64,000 nt of DNA from Leifsonia sp. 71-9 (GTDB taxonomy: Bacteria > Actinomycetota > Actinomycetes > Actinomycetales > Microbacteriaceae), in assembly GCF_001898805.1 (NCBI RefSeq), contig NZ_MKVJ01000003.1:82525-146524 (forward strand), written 5' to 3'. Each line of letters begins with the position of its first letter. Within the stretch, counting starts at the first letter, position 1. A program made the translations under genes and the position numbers. The notes under the pieces are model-generated. The model had not been told where the DNA came from and searched no databases. It saw only the letters and a program-made list of their open reading frames with translations. Shown here one piece after another: positions 49,287-58,172 of this stretch.

Positions 49287-50162
49287 ATGACGGATCAGCG
49301 CAGCACGGATCAGGACAACACGGGGATGCCCACGCTCGCGGTGACCGGCGTGACGGGGACGGTCGGGCGGCTGACCGCGGCGGCGCTCGCCGACGCCGAT
49401 GCGCCGTTCCGGATGCTCGCGCGCACGCCCGCGAAGGCGCCGCACCTGCCCGGCACGGTGACCCTTCCGTGCACGTACGGGGATGCGGACCAGGCCCGCG
49501 CGGCCCTGGAGGGCGTCGAGACGCTCTTCATGGTCTCGGCGGCGGAGAACGCCGAGCGGCTGCGCGAGCACTACGCGTTCGTCGACGCCGCGGCGGAGGC
49601 CGGGGTGCGGCACATCGTCTACACGTCGTTCTTCGGTGCGGCGCCCGATGCGACGTTCACCCTCGCGCGCGATCACTACGCGACCGAGCAGCGCATCCTG
49701 AGCACGGGGATGACGCACACCTTCTTGCGCGACAACCTCTACCTCGACTTCGTCGAGTTCATGATGGGGGAGGACGGCGTCATCCGCGGCCCGGCGGACG
49801 GCGGGCGGGCGGCGATGGTCGCGCGCGCGGACGTCGCCCGCGTCGCGGCGGCGGTGCTGCTGCATCCCGAGCGGCACCGCGACGTCACCTACGACCTGAC
49901 CGGCCCCGAGGAGCTGACGATGGCGGAGGTCGCCGAGACGCTCTCGCGCCGGCTCGGCCGGGCGGTGTCGTTCCACGACGAGACCGTGGAGGAGGCGTAC
50001 GAGTCCCGGAAGAAGTGGGATGCGCCGCAGTGGCAGTACGACGCCTGGGTCTCGACCTACACGGCGATCGCGGCGGGCGAGCTGGCGGGCGTGAGCGACG
50101 CCGTCGAGCGCGTCACCGGCCGCGCGCCGCTCTCGCTCGACGAGCTGCTGCGCGACCGCTGA
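49287..50162 (+). CDS. NmrA-like NAD(P)-binding protein (SDR atypical)
   Basis: The 291-residue protein has the atypical SDR Rossmann start TLAVTGVTGTVGRLTAAAL, later strand LEGVETLFMVSAAENAERLREHYAF, and GVRHIVYTSFFGAAPDATF with a catalytic-site-like region. The layout matches NmrA/QOR2-type reductases such as quinone reductases; some are only regulatory NAD(P) sensors. ATG 49287 was selected because it is the first in-frame start near the conserved domain and is preceded by a GGGCG-rich, weak binding site. The esterase gene diverges 167 bases upstream. Confidence 0.87.
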   Translation: MTDQRSTDQDNTGMPTLAVTGVTGTVGRLTAAALADADAPFRMLARTPAKAPHLPGTVTLPCTYGDADQARAALEGVETLFMVSAAENAERLREHYAFVDAAAEAGVRHIVYTSFFGAAPDATFTLARDHYATEQRILSTGMTHTFLRDNLYLDFVEFMMGEDGVIRGPADGGRAAMVARADVARVAAAVLLHPERHRDVTYDLTGPEELTMAEVAETLSRRLGRAVSFHDETVEEAYESRKKWDAPQWQYDAWVSTYTAIAAGELAGVSDAVERVTGRAPLSLDELLRDR

Positions 50163-50170
50163 CACGCGAA

Positions 50171-50242
50171 GACCCGCCGAGGTTCACGTCGTTGCGCTCA
50201 TCCGGGCTGGAATGAGCGCCACGTCGTGAACGTCGACGGGCC
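50171..50242. repeat. Long intergenic hairpin element C between convergent genes
   Basis: The arms at 50182-50201 and 50212-50231 pair at 18 of 20 positions around a 10-base loop (GTTCACGTCGTTGCGCTCAT and its near complement). Extending outward through CCCGCCGAG gives about 31 bp per arm with five mismatches. Confidence 0.82.
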
Positions 50243-50262
50243 GACGGGTGCGGGAGGCGCGG

Positions 50263-51957
50263 CTAGGGTTGGGTGGACCAGCCTCCGCGGGGCGGGGTCG
50301 GCCAGTGCGGCCTGGTCGAGACGACCTTCGTCACGGCGCCGCTGGTGGGGTCGAGCAGCACCTCCCGCTGCTGCGGGTGCCACCAGTCGAACAGGCCGCC
50401 GATGGAGCCGGCGCGCGTGTCGAACGACGCGTCGCCGATCCGCCCGGTCAGCCAGTTGTTCTCGATGAAGCGCAGGACGCTGGTCTGCTCGATCGGGGTG
50501 TGGTCGACCTTGTTCTGGGCGGCCCACGGCGAGATCAGCAGGAACGGCAGGCGCTGGCTCGGCCCGCAGCGGTCGGCGTAGCCGCCGGCGGCGTGCGAGA
50601 CGCTGGTGCACACGGCCGAGTCGACCGCCGCATCCTTCGACCCGTTGGTCACCTTCGGCGCCACGTGGTCGTACCAGCCGTCGGAGTCGTCGTAGGTGAC
50701 GACGACCGCGGTGCTCGACCAGCTGTCGGACTTCTGGATGGCGTTGATCTCGTTGACGAGGAACTTCTGCTCGTCCAGCGGGTCGGAGTAGGCGGCGTGG
50801 CCGTCCTGCGCCTCCGGCGCCTTGAGGAACGAGACGGCGGGGAGGTTGTCCGCCTTCAGCGCCGCGTCGAACGAGGTCAGGTCGTACTGGTGGTTCGCCT
50901 GGTCGGTGTGCCCGATCGCCTTCACGCTGGAGGGCGCGAGGTGGTGCGGGTTCGAGGTCGACTTGTAGTACTGGAAGGGCGAGTGGTGCGGCGAGTAGTC
51001 CTTCGGGGTCGCGCCGGCCACGTTCGCGGTGGTCTTGTCGCAGGCCGCGTAGGAGCCGGACTGGCCGTTCCAGGCGGTGGTCGGCGTGAAGCCGCCCTGG
51101 AACCAGCCCCAGGTCACGCCGCGCGCGTTGAGCAGGTCGCCGACGTTCTTGCCCGACATCCCGACCACGGCGGAGGTGGAGGTGTGGTCGTTGTCGGAGC
51201 AGTCGTCGTACGCCGGGTCGGGGTCGCCGATCACGGTCCCGACGCCCGCGGCGTTCGGCGACTGGACGGCCGTCGAGGCCGGCAGCACGGCGCCGGTCTT
51301 CGGGTCGTAGGCGGTGCCGCCGTGGGTCTGGCCCGAGACGAGGTTCAGCGCGCCGGGGGTGGAGGGGCCGAACTCGGTGTCCCAGTTGTTGTCGCTCATG
51401 GCGTAGTTCTGGGCGTAGTTCCACATGCCGGTGACGGTGTTGCCGTCGTAGTAGTCCATGACCAGGCCGGGCGCGCCGTATGCGCCGGTGCAGGTGTCGG
51501 TGCTGGTCTTCTGGACGAACATGTCCATCGTGCCGGCGTCGACGGCTCCCTGCTCGGCGGCGTAGCTGTGGTTCTGGTCGCAAGTCACCGCCTGCGCGGG
51601 AGTGAGCCGCTTCGGCGGGTAGAGGTTGGGGTTGCTGGTGAGCGTGCCGCTGCTGGCGAGGGTGTTCGCCGCCGGGGTGCGCGGGGCGGCGGTGAACGGT
51701 GTGCCGTCGGTGTTGGCCGCGTTCGGATAGGTGCCGAAGTAGTGGTCGAAGGAGATGTTCTCGTCGAAGATCACGACGAGGTGCTTGATCGGGGTGACGG
51801 TCTGCGCGGAGTGGTCCCCGTGATCGCCGTAGCCGTTCGCGGAGGCGGAGGCGGGCGAGCCCGCCAGGACGCCCGCGCCGACGAGCGCGACGACGCCCAG
51901 GAGGGCGGCTCCCGCTCCGGCGAGGGTGGAGCGGCGCAGACGGAGGTGTCTGGACAC
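50263..51957 (-). CDS. Secreted phospholipase C-type phosphoesterase
   Basis: The 564-residue secreted enzyme has a signal peptide (LAGAGAALLGVVALVGAGVL, cut near ASA) and the phosphoesterase/PLC-family motif HLVVIFDENISFDHYFGTYP. Metal-ligand regions VVVTYDDSDGWYDHV and RLPFLLISPWA match bacterial phospholipase C and acid phosphatase homologues. It probably releases phosphate from phospholipids or other phosphoesters outside the cell. It lies 61 bases downstream of the DyP gene, separated by a strong hairpin. A PHO-box-like repeat upstream of efeO suggests phosphate control of the whole transcript. Confidence 0.9.
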   Translation of the reverse strand: MSRHLRLRRSTLAGAGAALLGVVALVGAGVLAGSPASASANGYGDHGDHSAQTVTPIKHLVVIFDENISFDHYFGTYPNAANTDGTPFTAAPRTPAANTLASSGTLTSNPNLYPPKRLTPAQAVTCDQNHSYAAEQGAVDAGTMDMFVQKTSTDTCTGAYGAPGLVMDYYDGNTVTGMWNYAQNYAMSDNNWDTEFGPSTPGALNLVSGQTHGGTAYDPKTGAVLPASTAVQSPNAAGVGTVIGDPDPAYDDCSDNDHTSTSAVVGMSGKNVGDLLNARGVTWGWFQGGFTPTTAWNGQSGSYAACDKTTANVAGATPKDYSPHHSPFQYYKSTSNPHHLAPSSVKAIGHTDQANHQYDLTSFDAALKADNLPAVSFLKAPEAQDGHAAYSDPLDEQKFLVNEINAIQKSDSWSSTAVVVTYDDSDGWYDHVAPKVTNGSKDAAVDSAVCTSVSHAAGGYADRCGPSQRLPFLLISPWAAQNKVDHTPIEQTSVLRFIENNWLTGRIGDASFDTRAGSIGGLFDWWHPQQREVLLDPTSGAVTKVVSTRPHWPTPPRGGWSTQP

Positions 51958-51983
51958 GTTTCCTTCTTTCCTGCTGGTGGTGG

Positions 51984-52005
51984 GACCGGCGCGGGCGCGC
52001 CGGTC
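51984..52005. terminator. Hairpin between the DyP and phosphoesterase genes
   Basis: GACCGGCGCG-GG-CGCGCCGGTC is a perfect 10-bp stem. It could attenuate read-through from efeB into the phosphoesterase gene. Confidence 0.55.
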
Positions 52006-52018
52006 GGCCTCGCGACGG

Positions 52019-53323
52019 TCAGGCGAGCATCGTGCGCCCGAGCCAGTCGGAGGAGTCGTGGACGCCGGGCAGCGCGAAGTAGTACCCGCCGCCGAAGGGC
52101 TGGATGTAGTCGACCAGCGGCTCGCCGGCGAGGCGCTTCTGCACGGCGACGAACTGCCGGTCGAGGTCCTGGTTGAAGGCGACGAAGACCAGGCCCATGT
52201 CGAGGTTGCCGTTGGCGTCGGTCCCGCCGTCGTAGTTGTACGCGCGCCGCAGCAGCCGCTGGTCGGCGGTGTCGGCGGTGCGCGGGTTGGCGAGCCGGAT
52301 GTGCGCGTCGAGCTGGATGACGTCGCCGGTCGCGTCGAGCTCGTAGTGCGGGTCGTCGAACTCGTGGCTGGCGGTGAGCGGCGCCCCGGTGTCGCGGCGG
52401 CGGCCGATCATGTTCTCCTGCTCGTGCAGGTTCACGCGGTCCCAGAACTCGACGAGCATCCGGATGACGCGCACCACGTGGTAGCTGCCGCCGGTCGTCC
52501 ACGCGGGTTCGCCGCCCGTGCCGCCGCGCGCCCACACCAGCTTCGACATCAGCGCGGCGTCGGTGACGTCGGGGTTGCTGGTGCCGTCCTTGAAGCCCAT
52601 CAGGTTGCGGGGCGTCCCGCTCGGTCGCGGCGGGGAGACGAAGCCGTCCTGCCGCCAGCGCACCTGCATCCCGCCGCGGGTCGCGCGGGCGATCTCGCGG
52701 ACCGCGTGCGTGACGGTGTCGCGCTCGTCGGCGCAGACCTGCAGCAGCAGGTCGCCGTCGCACACCTCCCGGCGCAGCGCGTCGTCCGGGAACGCATCCA
52801 TCGCCCGCAGCCGAGCGGGTTTCGCGGCGGCGAGCCCGTAGCGGTCGTCGAAGAGGGAGGCGCCGGCCGACAGGGTGACCGTGAGCGACCCGGGCTCGAC
52901 GGTCGGGCCGAGCACGCCGGAGTCGCGCGGCGGCGCGGTGAGCCCGGGGTCGGGCGGGGTGCCGCCGGCGGTGAGGAACCGGGCCCGCTCGGTGATGGTC
53001 TTCAGGAGGTCGGCGAGCTCGGTGCGGTCGGCCGCCGTCGCGTCGAGGGCGACGAAGGCCGCCGCGCGCTGCGGGGTGGTGAGCACGCCCTGCTGGTGGG
53101 CGCCGTGGAAGGGGTAGGCGCGCTGGGTCGCGTCGGCCGCCGAGGGGGAGTCGGCTGGTGCGGTGGAGGCGGCGGACGCGGCCGCGCCGATCCCGGCGCC
53201 CGCCCCCGCGGCGACGACCGCGGCCGCGGGGAGCGCCGCGCCCGCCGCCGTGAGGAACCCGCGCCGGCCGATCCGCGCCCCCGGCTCGCGCCGCTCCTCT
53301 GTCGTGCGCTCCGTCTCGGTCAC
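52019..53323 (-). CDS. efeB: Tat-exported DyP-type peroxidase
   Basis: The 434-residue heme enzyme has a twin-arginine signal (Arg20-Arg21 in [12 protein letters not shown]) and the DyP motif GFKDGTSNP. It follows with an Arg-rich heme-pocket region ([18 protein letters not shown]) and the C-terminal [21 protein letters not shown]. In the EfeUOB system this peroxidase helps obtain iron, by oxidising ferrous iron or acting on heme; its exact role is debated. GTG 53323 has GAGGAG upstream and overlaps the efeO stop by four bases. The protein acts outside the membrane. Confidence 0.93.
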   Translation of the reverse strand: MTETERTTEERREPGARIGRRGFLTAAGAALPAAAVVAAGAGAGIGAAASAASTAPADSPSAADATQRAYPFHGAHQQGVLTTPQRAAAFVALDATAADRTELADLLKTITERARFLTAGGTPPDPGLTAPPRDSGVLGPTVEPGSLTVTLSAGASLFDDRYGLAAAKPARLRAMDAFPDDALRREVCDGDLLLQVCADERDTVTHAVREIARATRGGMQVRWRQDGFVSPPRPSGTPRNLMGFKDGTSNPDVTDAALMSKLVWARGGTGGEPAWTTGGSYHVVRVIRMLVEFWDRVNLHEQENMIGRRRDTGAPLTASHEFDDPHYELDATGDVIQLDAHIRLANPRTADTADQRLLRRAYNYDGGTDANGNLDMGLVFVAFNQDLDRQFVAVQKRLAGEPLVDYIQPFGGGYYFALPGVHDSSDWLGRTMLA

Positions 53324-54492
53324 GAGTCCCTCCTCGGGTCGCAGATGGCGGCGACGGGGGCGAGCAGCTCCGCGTCCTGGTCGAGCGCGGCGTCCAGGCG
53401 CTCGCGGTGGGCGCGGTCGAGCCCGGCGAGCGGCGTCCAGGTGCCGTCGGCCGCGCGGAACGACTCGACGAGCGTGCGCGTCCGCTGGAGCGCTTGCGTC
53501 GTGCGGTCGAGGTCGGCGTAGCGCGGGGCGAGGATGTCGTGCAGCGGTGCCAGCGCCTGCGCCGCACCCTCGAGGTTCGCGTCGATCGTGGCGAGCTCGG
53601 TGCCGGACCCGGCGTCCGCCGCGCCGGTCAGCACATCCTGGACGGCGACCTCCACGATCTCGTGGGCGCGCAGCGCGATCGCTCCCGGGTCGATCTCGGC
53701 GTCGGCGAACGTTCCGGCGAGGCTGCCGACCTCCGCCGCGAGCTGCGCCGTCGAAGCGGCCACCGTCGCGGGTGCCGCCCCGCCCCACAGCTGCGACTCG
53801 ACGAGGTGGAAGCCGGTCAGGCCGTCCCGGGGCAGTCCGTCGATCTGGTCTCCGACGTCGCCGAACGCGTCGTACGCGGCGCCGAGGGTCTCATAGGTGG
53901 TGTGGGCCGCCAGCCAGTCGTGCTTCGCGGCCGCTAGGTCGCCCTCCTCGGCGTCGGCCGACAGCGCGGCGACCTGCTGCTGCAGCACGGGCAGGCGGGT
54001 GCCCACCCATCTGCCGTAGGCGAGCGCGACCGGGATGAGGTCGCCTCGCGTCACCGGGACCATCCCCGGGGTGAGCTGCGCGGAGGCGGGCGCGCGGCCG
54101 ACCGTGACCGTGGGTCCGCGCACGGGGTCGGCGTCGGCGGGCAGGCAGACGAACCGGTACCTCCCGCTGCCGAGGGCGACGTGCGCCTTGGCGTGCACGC
54201 CGGCGCCCAGGTTCTCGAGGTCGAGGTAGACCTTGCCGCCGACGGCCTCCTGGAGGTAGACCTCCATCCCGGCGACCGTCGGGTTGGTGACGGTGAGATC
54301 CTCGTCGCCGCCCGGCACGGTGCCGCCGTCGCCCCAGCCGGCGCCGCAGTCGTCGAGCCCGGCGGAGACGGAGTACGCGCCGGACGCCGATGCCACGGCC
54401 GCGGGTCGCGCGGCGATCGCGAGCGTCACGGCCACCGCGACGAGCACGCCGACGATCACCAGGATCGCTGTCAGGCGTGAGCGTTTCGACAT
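53320..54492 (-). CDS. efeO: EfeO-type iron-binding protein
   Basis: The 390-residue protein has an N-terminal hydrophobic signal or anchor ([21 protein letters not shown]). A cupredoxin-like domain covers about 36-132 and a C-terminal M75/imelysin domain about 145-385. The metal-binding HxxE motif is His229-Leu-Val-Glu232. EfeO collects iron for the EfeU permease. EfeU, normally the neighbour, is not present here. The start at 54492 precedes a promoter-like region with four 11-bp repeats. It is co-transcribed with efeB and probably the phosphoesterase. Confidence 0.92.
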   Translation of the reverse strand: MSKRSRLTAILVIVGVLVAVAVTLAIAARPAAVASASGAYSVSAGLDDCGAGWGDGGTVPGGDEDLTVTNPTVAGMEVYLQEAVGGKVYLDLENLGAGVHAKAHVALGSGRYRFVCLPADADPVRGPTVTVGRAPASAQLTPGMVPVTRGDLIPVALAYGRWVGTRLPVLQQQVAALSADAEEGDLAAAKHDWLAAHTTYETLGAAYDAFGDVGDQIDGLPRDGLTGFHLVESQLWGGAAPATVAASTAQLAAEVGSLAGTFADAEIDPGAIALRAHEIVEVAVQDVLTGAADAGSGTELATIDANLEGAAQALAPLHDILAPRYADLDRTTQALQRTRTLVESFRAADGTWTPLAGLDRAHRERLDAALDQDAELLAPVAAICDPRRDS

Positions 54493-54593
54493 CGCGGGGG
54501 AGTCCTTCGCGGGGGAGCTGCGGGGGAGGCGCCGGTCGGGCGGCGCTCCGGCAGCAGCGATCCTAGGAGCCGCCTGTGCGCCGGGGGAGGGGA

Positions 54594-54637
54594 GGTCACT
54601 GCTTGTTCACCGGACCGTCACGGCGGCGTCCCCGAAC
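54594..54637. promoter_or_regulatory. PHO-box-like array of four 11-bp repeats
   Basis: Units at 54594, 54605, 54616 and 54627 read GGTCACTGCTT, GTTCACCGGAC, CGTCACGGCGG and CGTCCCCGAAC, with TCAC or TC at the same place in every unit. They lie in the 348-base gap between divergent operons and match the direct-repeat layout of actinobacterial PhoP sites. The rest of the gap shows only a possible TAGGAT box for efeO at 54560-54565. Confidence 0.55.
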
Positions 54638-54840
54638 GGGGGGTCCTGCCCCGGAGTGGGCTGGGAGAAACGGCGTGGACCGGTGAGAATCCCCACAGAT
54701 TGGGGGTGCGCCGGACACCTCTCCTTCACCTTCCCGTCGCCGCGCCTTCATGGGCGGCCCGCACCGTATGCGTGACGGTCGCCCACCAGAGGCACGAGAC
54801 CCCGCGTGCCGGCCCCGTCCCCTCTCCCGAAGGCACAGCC

Positions 54841-55395
54841 ATGTCCGCGACGCCGCGCATCGTTTTCTCCACGTTCCGTTCCAGCGCCGATCCGATGTTC
54901 CTCGCCTGGACGCGGTTCCTCCAGACCGTCGAAGGCGCGGCCCGCCGCACCGGTTCCATCGCGGTCTCGCGCCCCGGCACCCCCGCCGCGACCAGCGTGG
55001 TGCGCCGCAGCCCGATGGCGCATCCCGTCACGGCGGACGGTGCGTGCGGGGTGTGGCGCATCCTCGCCCCCAACAACCGCGAGCTGGGCCGCAGCGCCCG
55101 CGCCTACACCTCCTACGCGGCGGCCCGTGCCCATGTGATCGCGCTGCGCGCCGGCGTCGACGAACTGCGTCTGACGACCGTGAGCGGCGAGCGCACCGGG
55201 ATGCACGGCTGGTACCTCTCGCACGGCCGCCAGCCGGTCATCACCTGCGGCCGCTGGTACGGCGCCGCCGCCTCCGGCACCACCGCCGCCTTCGCCGCGA
55301 TCGACGCCCTGCGCGACGCGGAGATCGAGGACACCGTGCGCCGCCTCGAGCCGCCACGCCGCACCGGCGCGGTCGCGGACGACGTCGTGTGGTGA
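54841..55395 (+). CDS. Protein of unknown function, first gene of a kinase operon
   Basis: The 184-residue protein starts at ATG 54841 behind GAAGG and begins MSATPRIVFSTFRSSADPMF. It is basic in the middle (RRTGSIAVSRPGTPAATSVVR) and contains a strand-rich block (GVWRILAPNNRELGRSARAY) and WYLSHGRQPVITCGRWYG. No signal peptide, membrane helix or known motif is seen; the YTSYAAARAHVIALRAG region might be a small binding fold. Its stop overlaps the transglycosylase start (TGATG), so its role may relate to the cell wall or to the kinase downstream. Confidence 0.75.
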   Translation: MSATPRIVFSTFRSSADPMFLAWTRFLQTVEGAARRTGSIAVSRPGTPAATSVVRRSPMAHPVTADGACGVWRILAPNNRELGRSARAYTSYAAARAHVIALRAGVDELRLTTVSGERTGMHGWYLSHGRQPVITCGRWYGAAASGTTAAFAAIDALRDAEIEDTVRRLEPPRRTGAVADDVVW

Positions 55396-56219
55396 TGCGC
55401 AGACTGCTGCTCGTCGCCGGGGCGGTCGCGATCGCGGCCGTCGTGGGCGTCTGCGCGCTCAGCTCGGCGCCCGCGCCCCGGGGATGGAGCGTGCCGCCCT
55501 CCGACACCGTTCCCCTCGGGGACGCGATGCCCGGGGGTGGGCCCGCCGGCGCCGCGGACGCCACCGGGACCGGCGCGACCGGCGCGGATCCGTCCACGGC
55601 ATCCGGCACGACTGCCGCCGGCGCCGGCCCCGCCGTCGGCAACGCCTCCCGCGTCTCCCGCGCGTGGGCCGCCGACGTGGCGCGGCGCACGGGCATCCCG
55701 GAGCGCGCTGTCCTCGCCTACGCGGGTGCCGCGACCGCGATCGCCGTGGCGGACCCGGGATGCCGCCTCGGCTGGTCGACCCTCGCCGGACTCGGGGCGG
55801 TGGAGTCGCACCACGGCACGATCGGAGGCTCGGCGCCGCAGCCGGACGGGACCGTGCAGCCGCCGATCCTCGGTCCGCGCCTCGACGGCACCGACTACGA
55901 CGCGATCCACGACACCGACGGCGGTCGGCTCGACGGCGACCCGCAGTGGGATCGCGCGGTCGGGCCGTTCCAGTTCATCCCGTCGACCTGGGAGCAGTGG
56001 GGAGCCGACGGCTCCGGCGACGGCATCGCCGACCCGCAGCAGCTCGACGACGCCGCCCTCGCCGCCGCACGCTACCTCTGCTCGTACGGCGACCTCTCGC
56101 AGCCCGCCGCCTGGCGCGAGGCGATCTTCGCCTACAACCACCTCGACTCCTACGTCGACGCCGTCGCGGCCGCGGCCAACGCCGCTGCGACGAGCGCGCG
56201 CGGCGCGAGCGGCCGATGA
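55395..56219 (+). CDS. Lytic transglycosylase-like protein
   Basis: The 274-residue protein has an N-terminal membrane anchor or signal (RLLLVAGAVAIAAVVGVCAL) and a low-complexity Gly/Ala/Thr linker to about residue 75. The lytic domain follows: WSTLAGLGAVESHHG, whose glutamate is the likely catalytic acid, and RAVGPFQFIPSTWEQWGADGSGDG. It ends with AAARYLCSYGDLSQPAAWREAIFAYNHLDSYVD. It should cleave the glycan strands of peptidoglycan at the cell surface. It overlaps both neighbours and is therefore co-translated with an unknown protein and a PASTA kinase. Confidence 0.9.
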   Translation: MRRLLLVAGAVAIAAVVGVCALSSAPAPRGWSVPPSDTVPLGDAMPGGGPAGAADATGTGATGADPSTASGTTAAGAGPAVGNASRVSRAWAADVARRTGIPERAVLAYAGAATAIAVADPGCRLGWSTLAGLGAVESHHGTIGGSAPQPDGTVQPPILGPRLDGTDYDAIHDTDGGRLDGDPQWDRAVGPFQFIPSTWEQWGADGSGDGIADPQQLDDAALAAARYLCSYGDLSQPAAWREAIFAYNHLDSYVDAVAAAANAAATSARGASGR

Positions 56220-58069
56220 GCGCCTTCGCCGGCCGGTTCGAGCTCGACGGGCTGCTCGGCAGCGGCGCGACGGCCTCCGTCTACAGCGCGCACGACACGA
56301 CGACCGGCGAGACGGTCGCGATCAAGGTGCTGCACCCGCGTCTCTCCGGCACGGCGGCCGAGCGGGACGCCTTCTTCGCCGAAGCGGCAGCGGCCGCCCG
56401 CGTCGACCATCCAGGCGTCCCCGCGGTGCTCGGCCACGGCGTCGACGAGGGAGGCGGCGAGCCGCGGGCGTGGATCGCGACCTCCCGCGCGCCCGGCCGC
56501 ACCCTCGCGCGACTCGTCGACGAGGACGGCCCGCTCGATCCCCGGGCGGCCCTCGCGCTCGCCGCCCGTCTGCTCGACGCGCTCGCCGCGGTGCACGCGG
56601 CGGGGCTGGTGCATCGCGACGTCGCCCCCGGCAACGTGGTCGTCGCGGGCGACGGCGCGGTCTCGCTGCTCGACTTCGGCCTCGCGGACGCGCCCGGACG
56701 GTCCGCCGTCGGCGGCGACGTGCTGCGCTCCGGCGCGCCCGGATCCGACGGCGGCGTCATCGGGAGCGTCAACTACCTCTCGCCCGAGCAGGCGCTCGGC
56801 GCTCCCGTCGACGAGCGCGGCGATCTCTACCAGGCGGCCGGCCTCCTGCACTTCGCGCTGACCGGTCGCCCGCCGTTCCCGCGCGCGACCACGGCGCAGA
56901 CCATGGCGGCGCACGTGTCGGCGCCTCCTCCGGTGCCGTCGGCACTCGACTCGCGCATCCCGCAGGCCGCCGACGAGATCGTGGTGCGCGGACTGATGAA
57001 GCAGCCGGAGTCCCGCTACACGAGCGCGGCGGCGATGGCCGCGGCGGTGCGCGCGGTGCTGGGGGAGGCCGCTCCTCCCACCCTCGGCCGCGTCGCGCGC
57101 TCGACGCTCGACGCCGGCACCGCTCTGCTGCCGGGCACGGCTCCGCTCACGTCCACCGCCTCCCCCGTGCCCGCCGCGCCCTCGGTGTTCGTCGGTCCCG
57201 GCGGGGAGCTGGTCGATCGGGAGGCGGCGACCGCCGTCATCCCGCGCGGGCGCCGCACCCCCGAGCGCAGGCCCGCCACCCCTCCTCCCGCGGTTCGATC
57301 GTCGGCGAGCCGCCCGGAGCCCGCTGCCCCGCCGCGCCCCCTCCCCGCGTCCGCCCGAGCCTCCCGACCCGCCGGGCGACCCGCCGCCGGGCCCGCCGCC
57401 CACCCCTCCTCCCGCGCCGGCCGCACCGCCCTCGCCGTCACGGCCGGCGCCGTCGCGGTGGCCGCCACGATCTGGCTGGTCGCCGCCAACGCCGTGCCGA
57501 CAGCGCCGCCGACCCTCGTGGCCGTCCCGAGCCCGCCCCCGTCCCTCGCGCCCGCGACGCCCACCCCCGAGCCGACCGTCGCGCCCGCGGTGACCGCCCC
57601 GCAGGACGTGACCGTCCCGCAACTCGCCGGCCTCCCGCGCGCCGACGCGGCGGCCCGGCTCGCGGCCGCGGGCCTGACCGTCGGGGCCGCCACCTCCCGC
57701 GACGGCATCGCCACGGCCGGGACCGTGCTGGAGACCCAGCCGGTCCCGGGTGCTCCCGTCGCGCCCGGGACGGCCGTCGCCCTCGTCGTCGCGTCGGGCC
57801 GCAACGCCGTCCCCGAGCTCCACGGCCAGACGATGCTCGCCGCGGGCGCGACTCTCTCGGCGGCCGGTTTCGCCGTCGTCGAGCGGTCGGTCGTCGACTC
57901 CACCGTCCCCGACCGCACCGTGCTCGGCAGCGAGCCGGGAGCGGGCACGGTCGTCGCGCTCGGCGAGACGGTCACCGTCGTCGTCAGCCGCCTCCCCGCA
58001 CAGCCCACCCCGTCCCCGACGCCCACTCCCACCACGACCACGCAGCCCACCCGGCCGCCCGCGACATGA
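56216..58069 (+). CDS. PASTA-domain serine/threonine protein kinase
   Basis: The 617-residue protein has an N-terminal kinase domain (about 1-270). It has the glycine loop LGSGATASVYSA, Lys37 in VAIK, the catalytic loop HRDVAPGN (133-140) and DFGLA (153-157). The usual lysine two residues after the catalytic aspartate is alanine, as in some other actinobacterial kinases. A proline-rich linker, a membrane helix near 400-420 and two extracellular PASTA domains (VTVPQLAGLPRADAAARLAAAGL and VPELHGQTMLAAGATLSAAGF) follow. PASTA domains bind peptidoglycan fragments. The ATG overlaps the preceding stop. It probably senses wall state and controls wall synthesis or hydrolysis. Confidence 0.93.
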   Translation: MSAFAGRFELDGLLGSGATASVYSAHDTTTGETVAIKVLHPRLSGTAAERDAFFAEAAAAARVDHPGVPAVLGHGVDEGGGEPRAWIATSRAPGRTLARLVDEDGPLDPRAALALAARLLDALAAVHAAGLVHRDVAPGNVVVAGDGAVSLLDFGLADAPGRSAVGGDVLRSGAPGSDGGVIGSVNYLSPEQALGAPVDERGDLYQAAGLLHFALTGRPPFPRATTAQTMAAHVSAPPPVPSALDSRIPQAADEIVVRGLMKQPESRYTSAAAMAAAVRAVLGEAAPPTLGRVARSTLDAGTALLPGTAPLTSTASPVPAAPSVFVGPGGELVDREAATAVIPRGRRTPERRPATPPPAVRSSASRPEPAAPPRPLPASARASRPAGRPAAGPAAHPSSRAGRTALAVTAGAVAVAATIWLVAANAVPTAPPTLVAVPSPPPSLAPATPTPEPTVAPAVTAPQDVTVPQLAGLPRADAAARLAAAGLTVGAATSRDGIATAGTVLETQPVPGAPVAPGTAVALVVASGRNAVPELHGQTMLAAGATLSAAGFAVVERSVVDSTVPDRTVLGSEPGAGTVVALGETVTVVVSRLPAQPTPSPTPTPTTTTQPTRPPAT

Positions 58070-58093
58070 CCCCCATCCGTGCACGGTTGCAGC

Positions 58094-58126
58094 CCCTTCA
58101 CCCCCGCGTCTCCGGGCGTTCACCCG
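58094..58126. promoter_or_regulatory. PHO-box-like repeats upstream of pstC
   Basis: Three 11-bp units, CCCTTCACCCC, CGCGTCTCCGG and GCGTTCACCCG, end 46 bases before the pstC start. TTCACCC occurs in the first and third units, exactly 22 bases apart, as in PhoP boxes. Confidence 0.65.
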
Positions 58127-58172
58127 CTCTGAGCACGCTGTGCCGAGGCGCACGCCGATCCGAGGAACCCGA

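Noticed and set aside
54493-54840. A small gene in the 348-base gap
   Set aside because: Short frames have no good start or binding site. The only ordered feature is the 11-bp repeat array.
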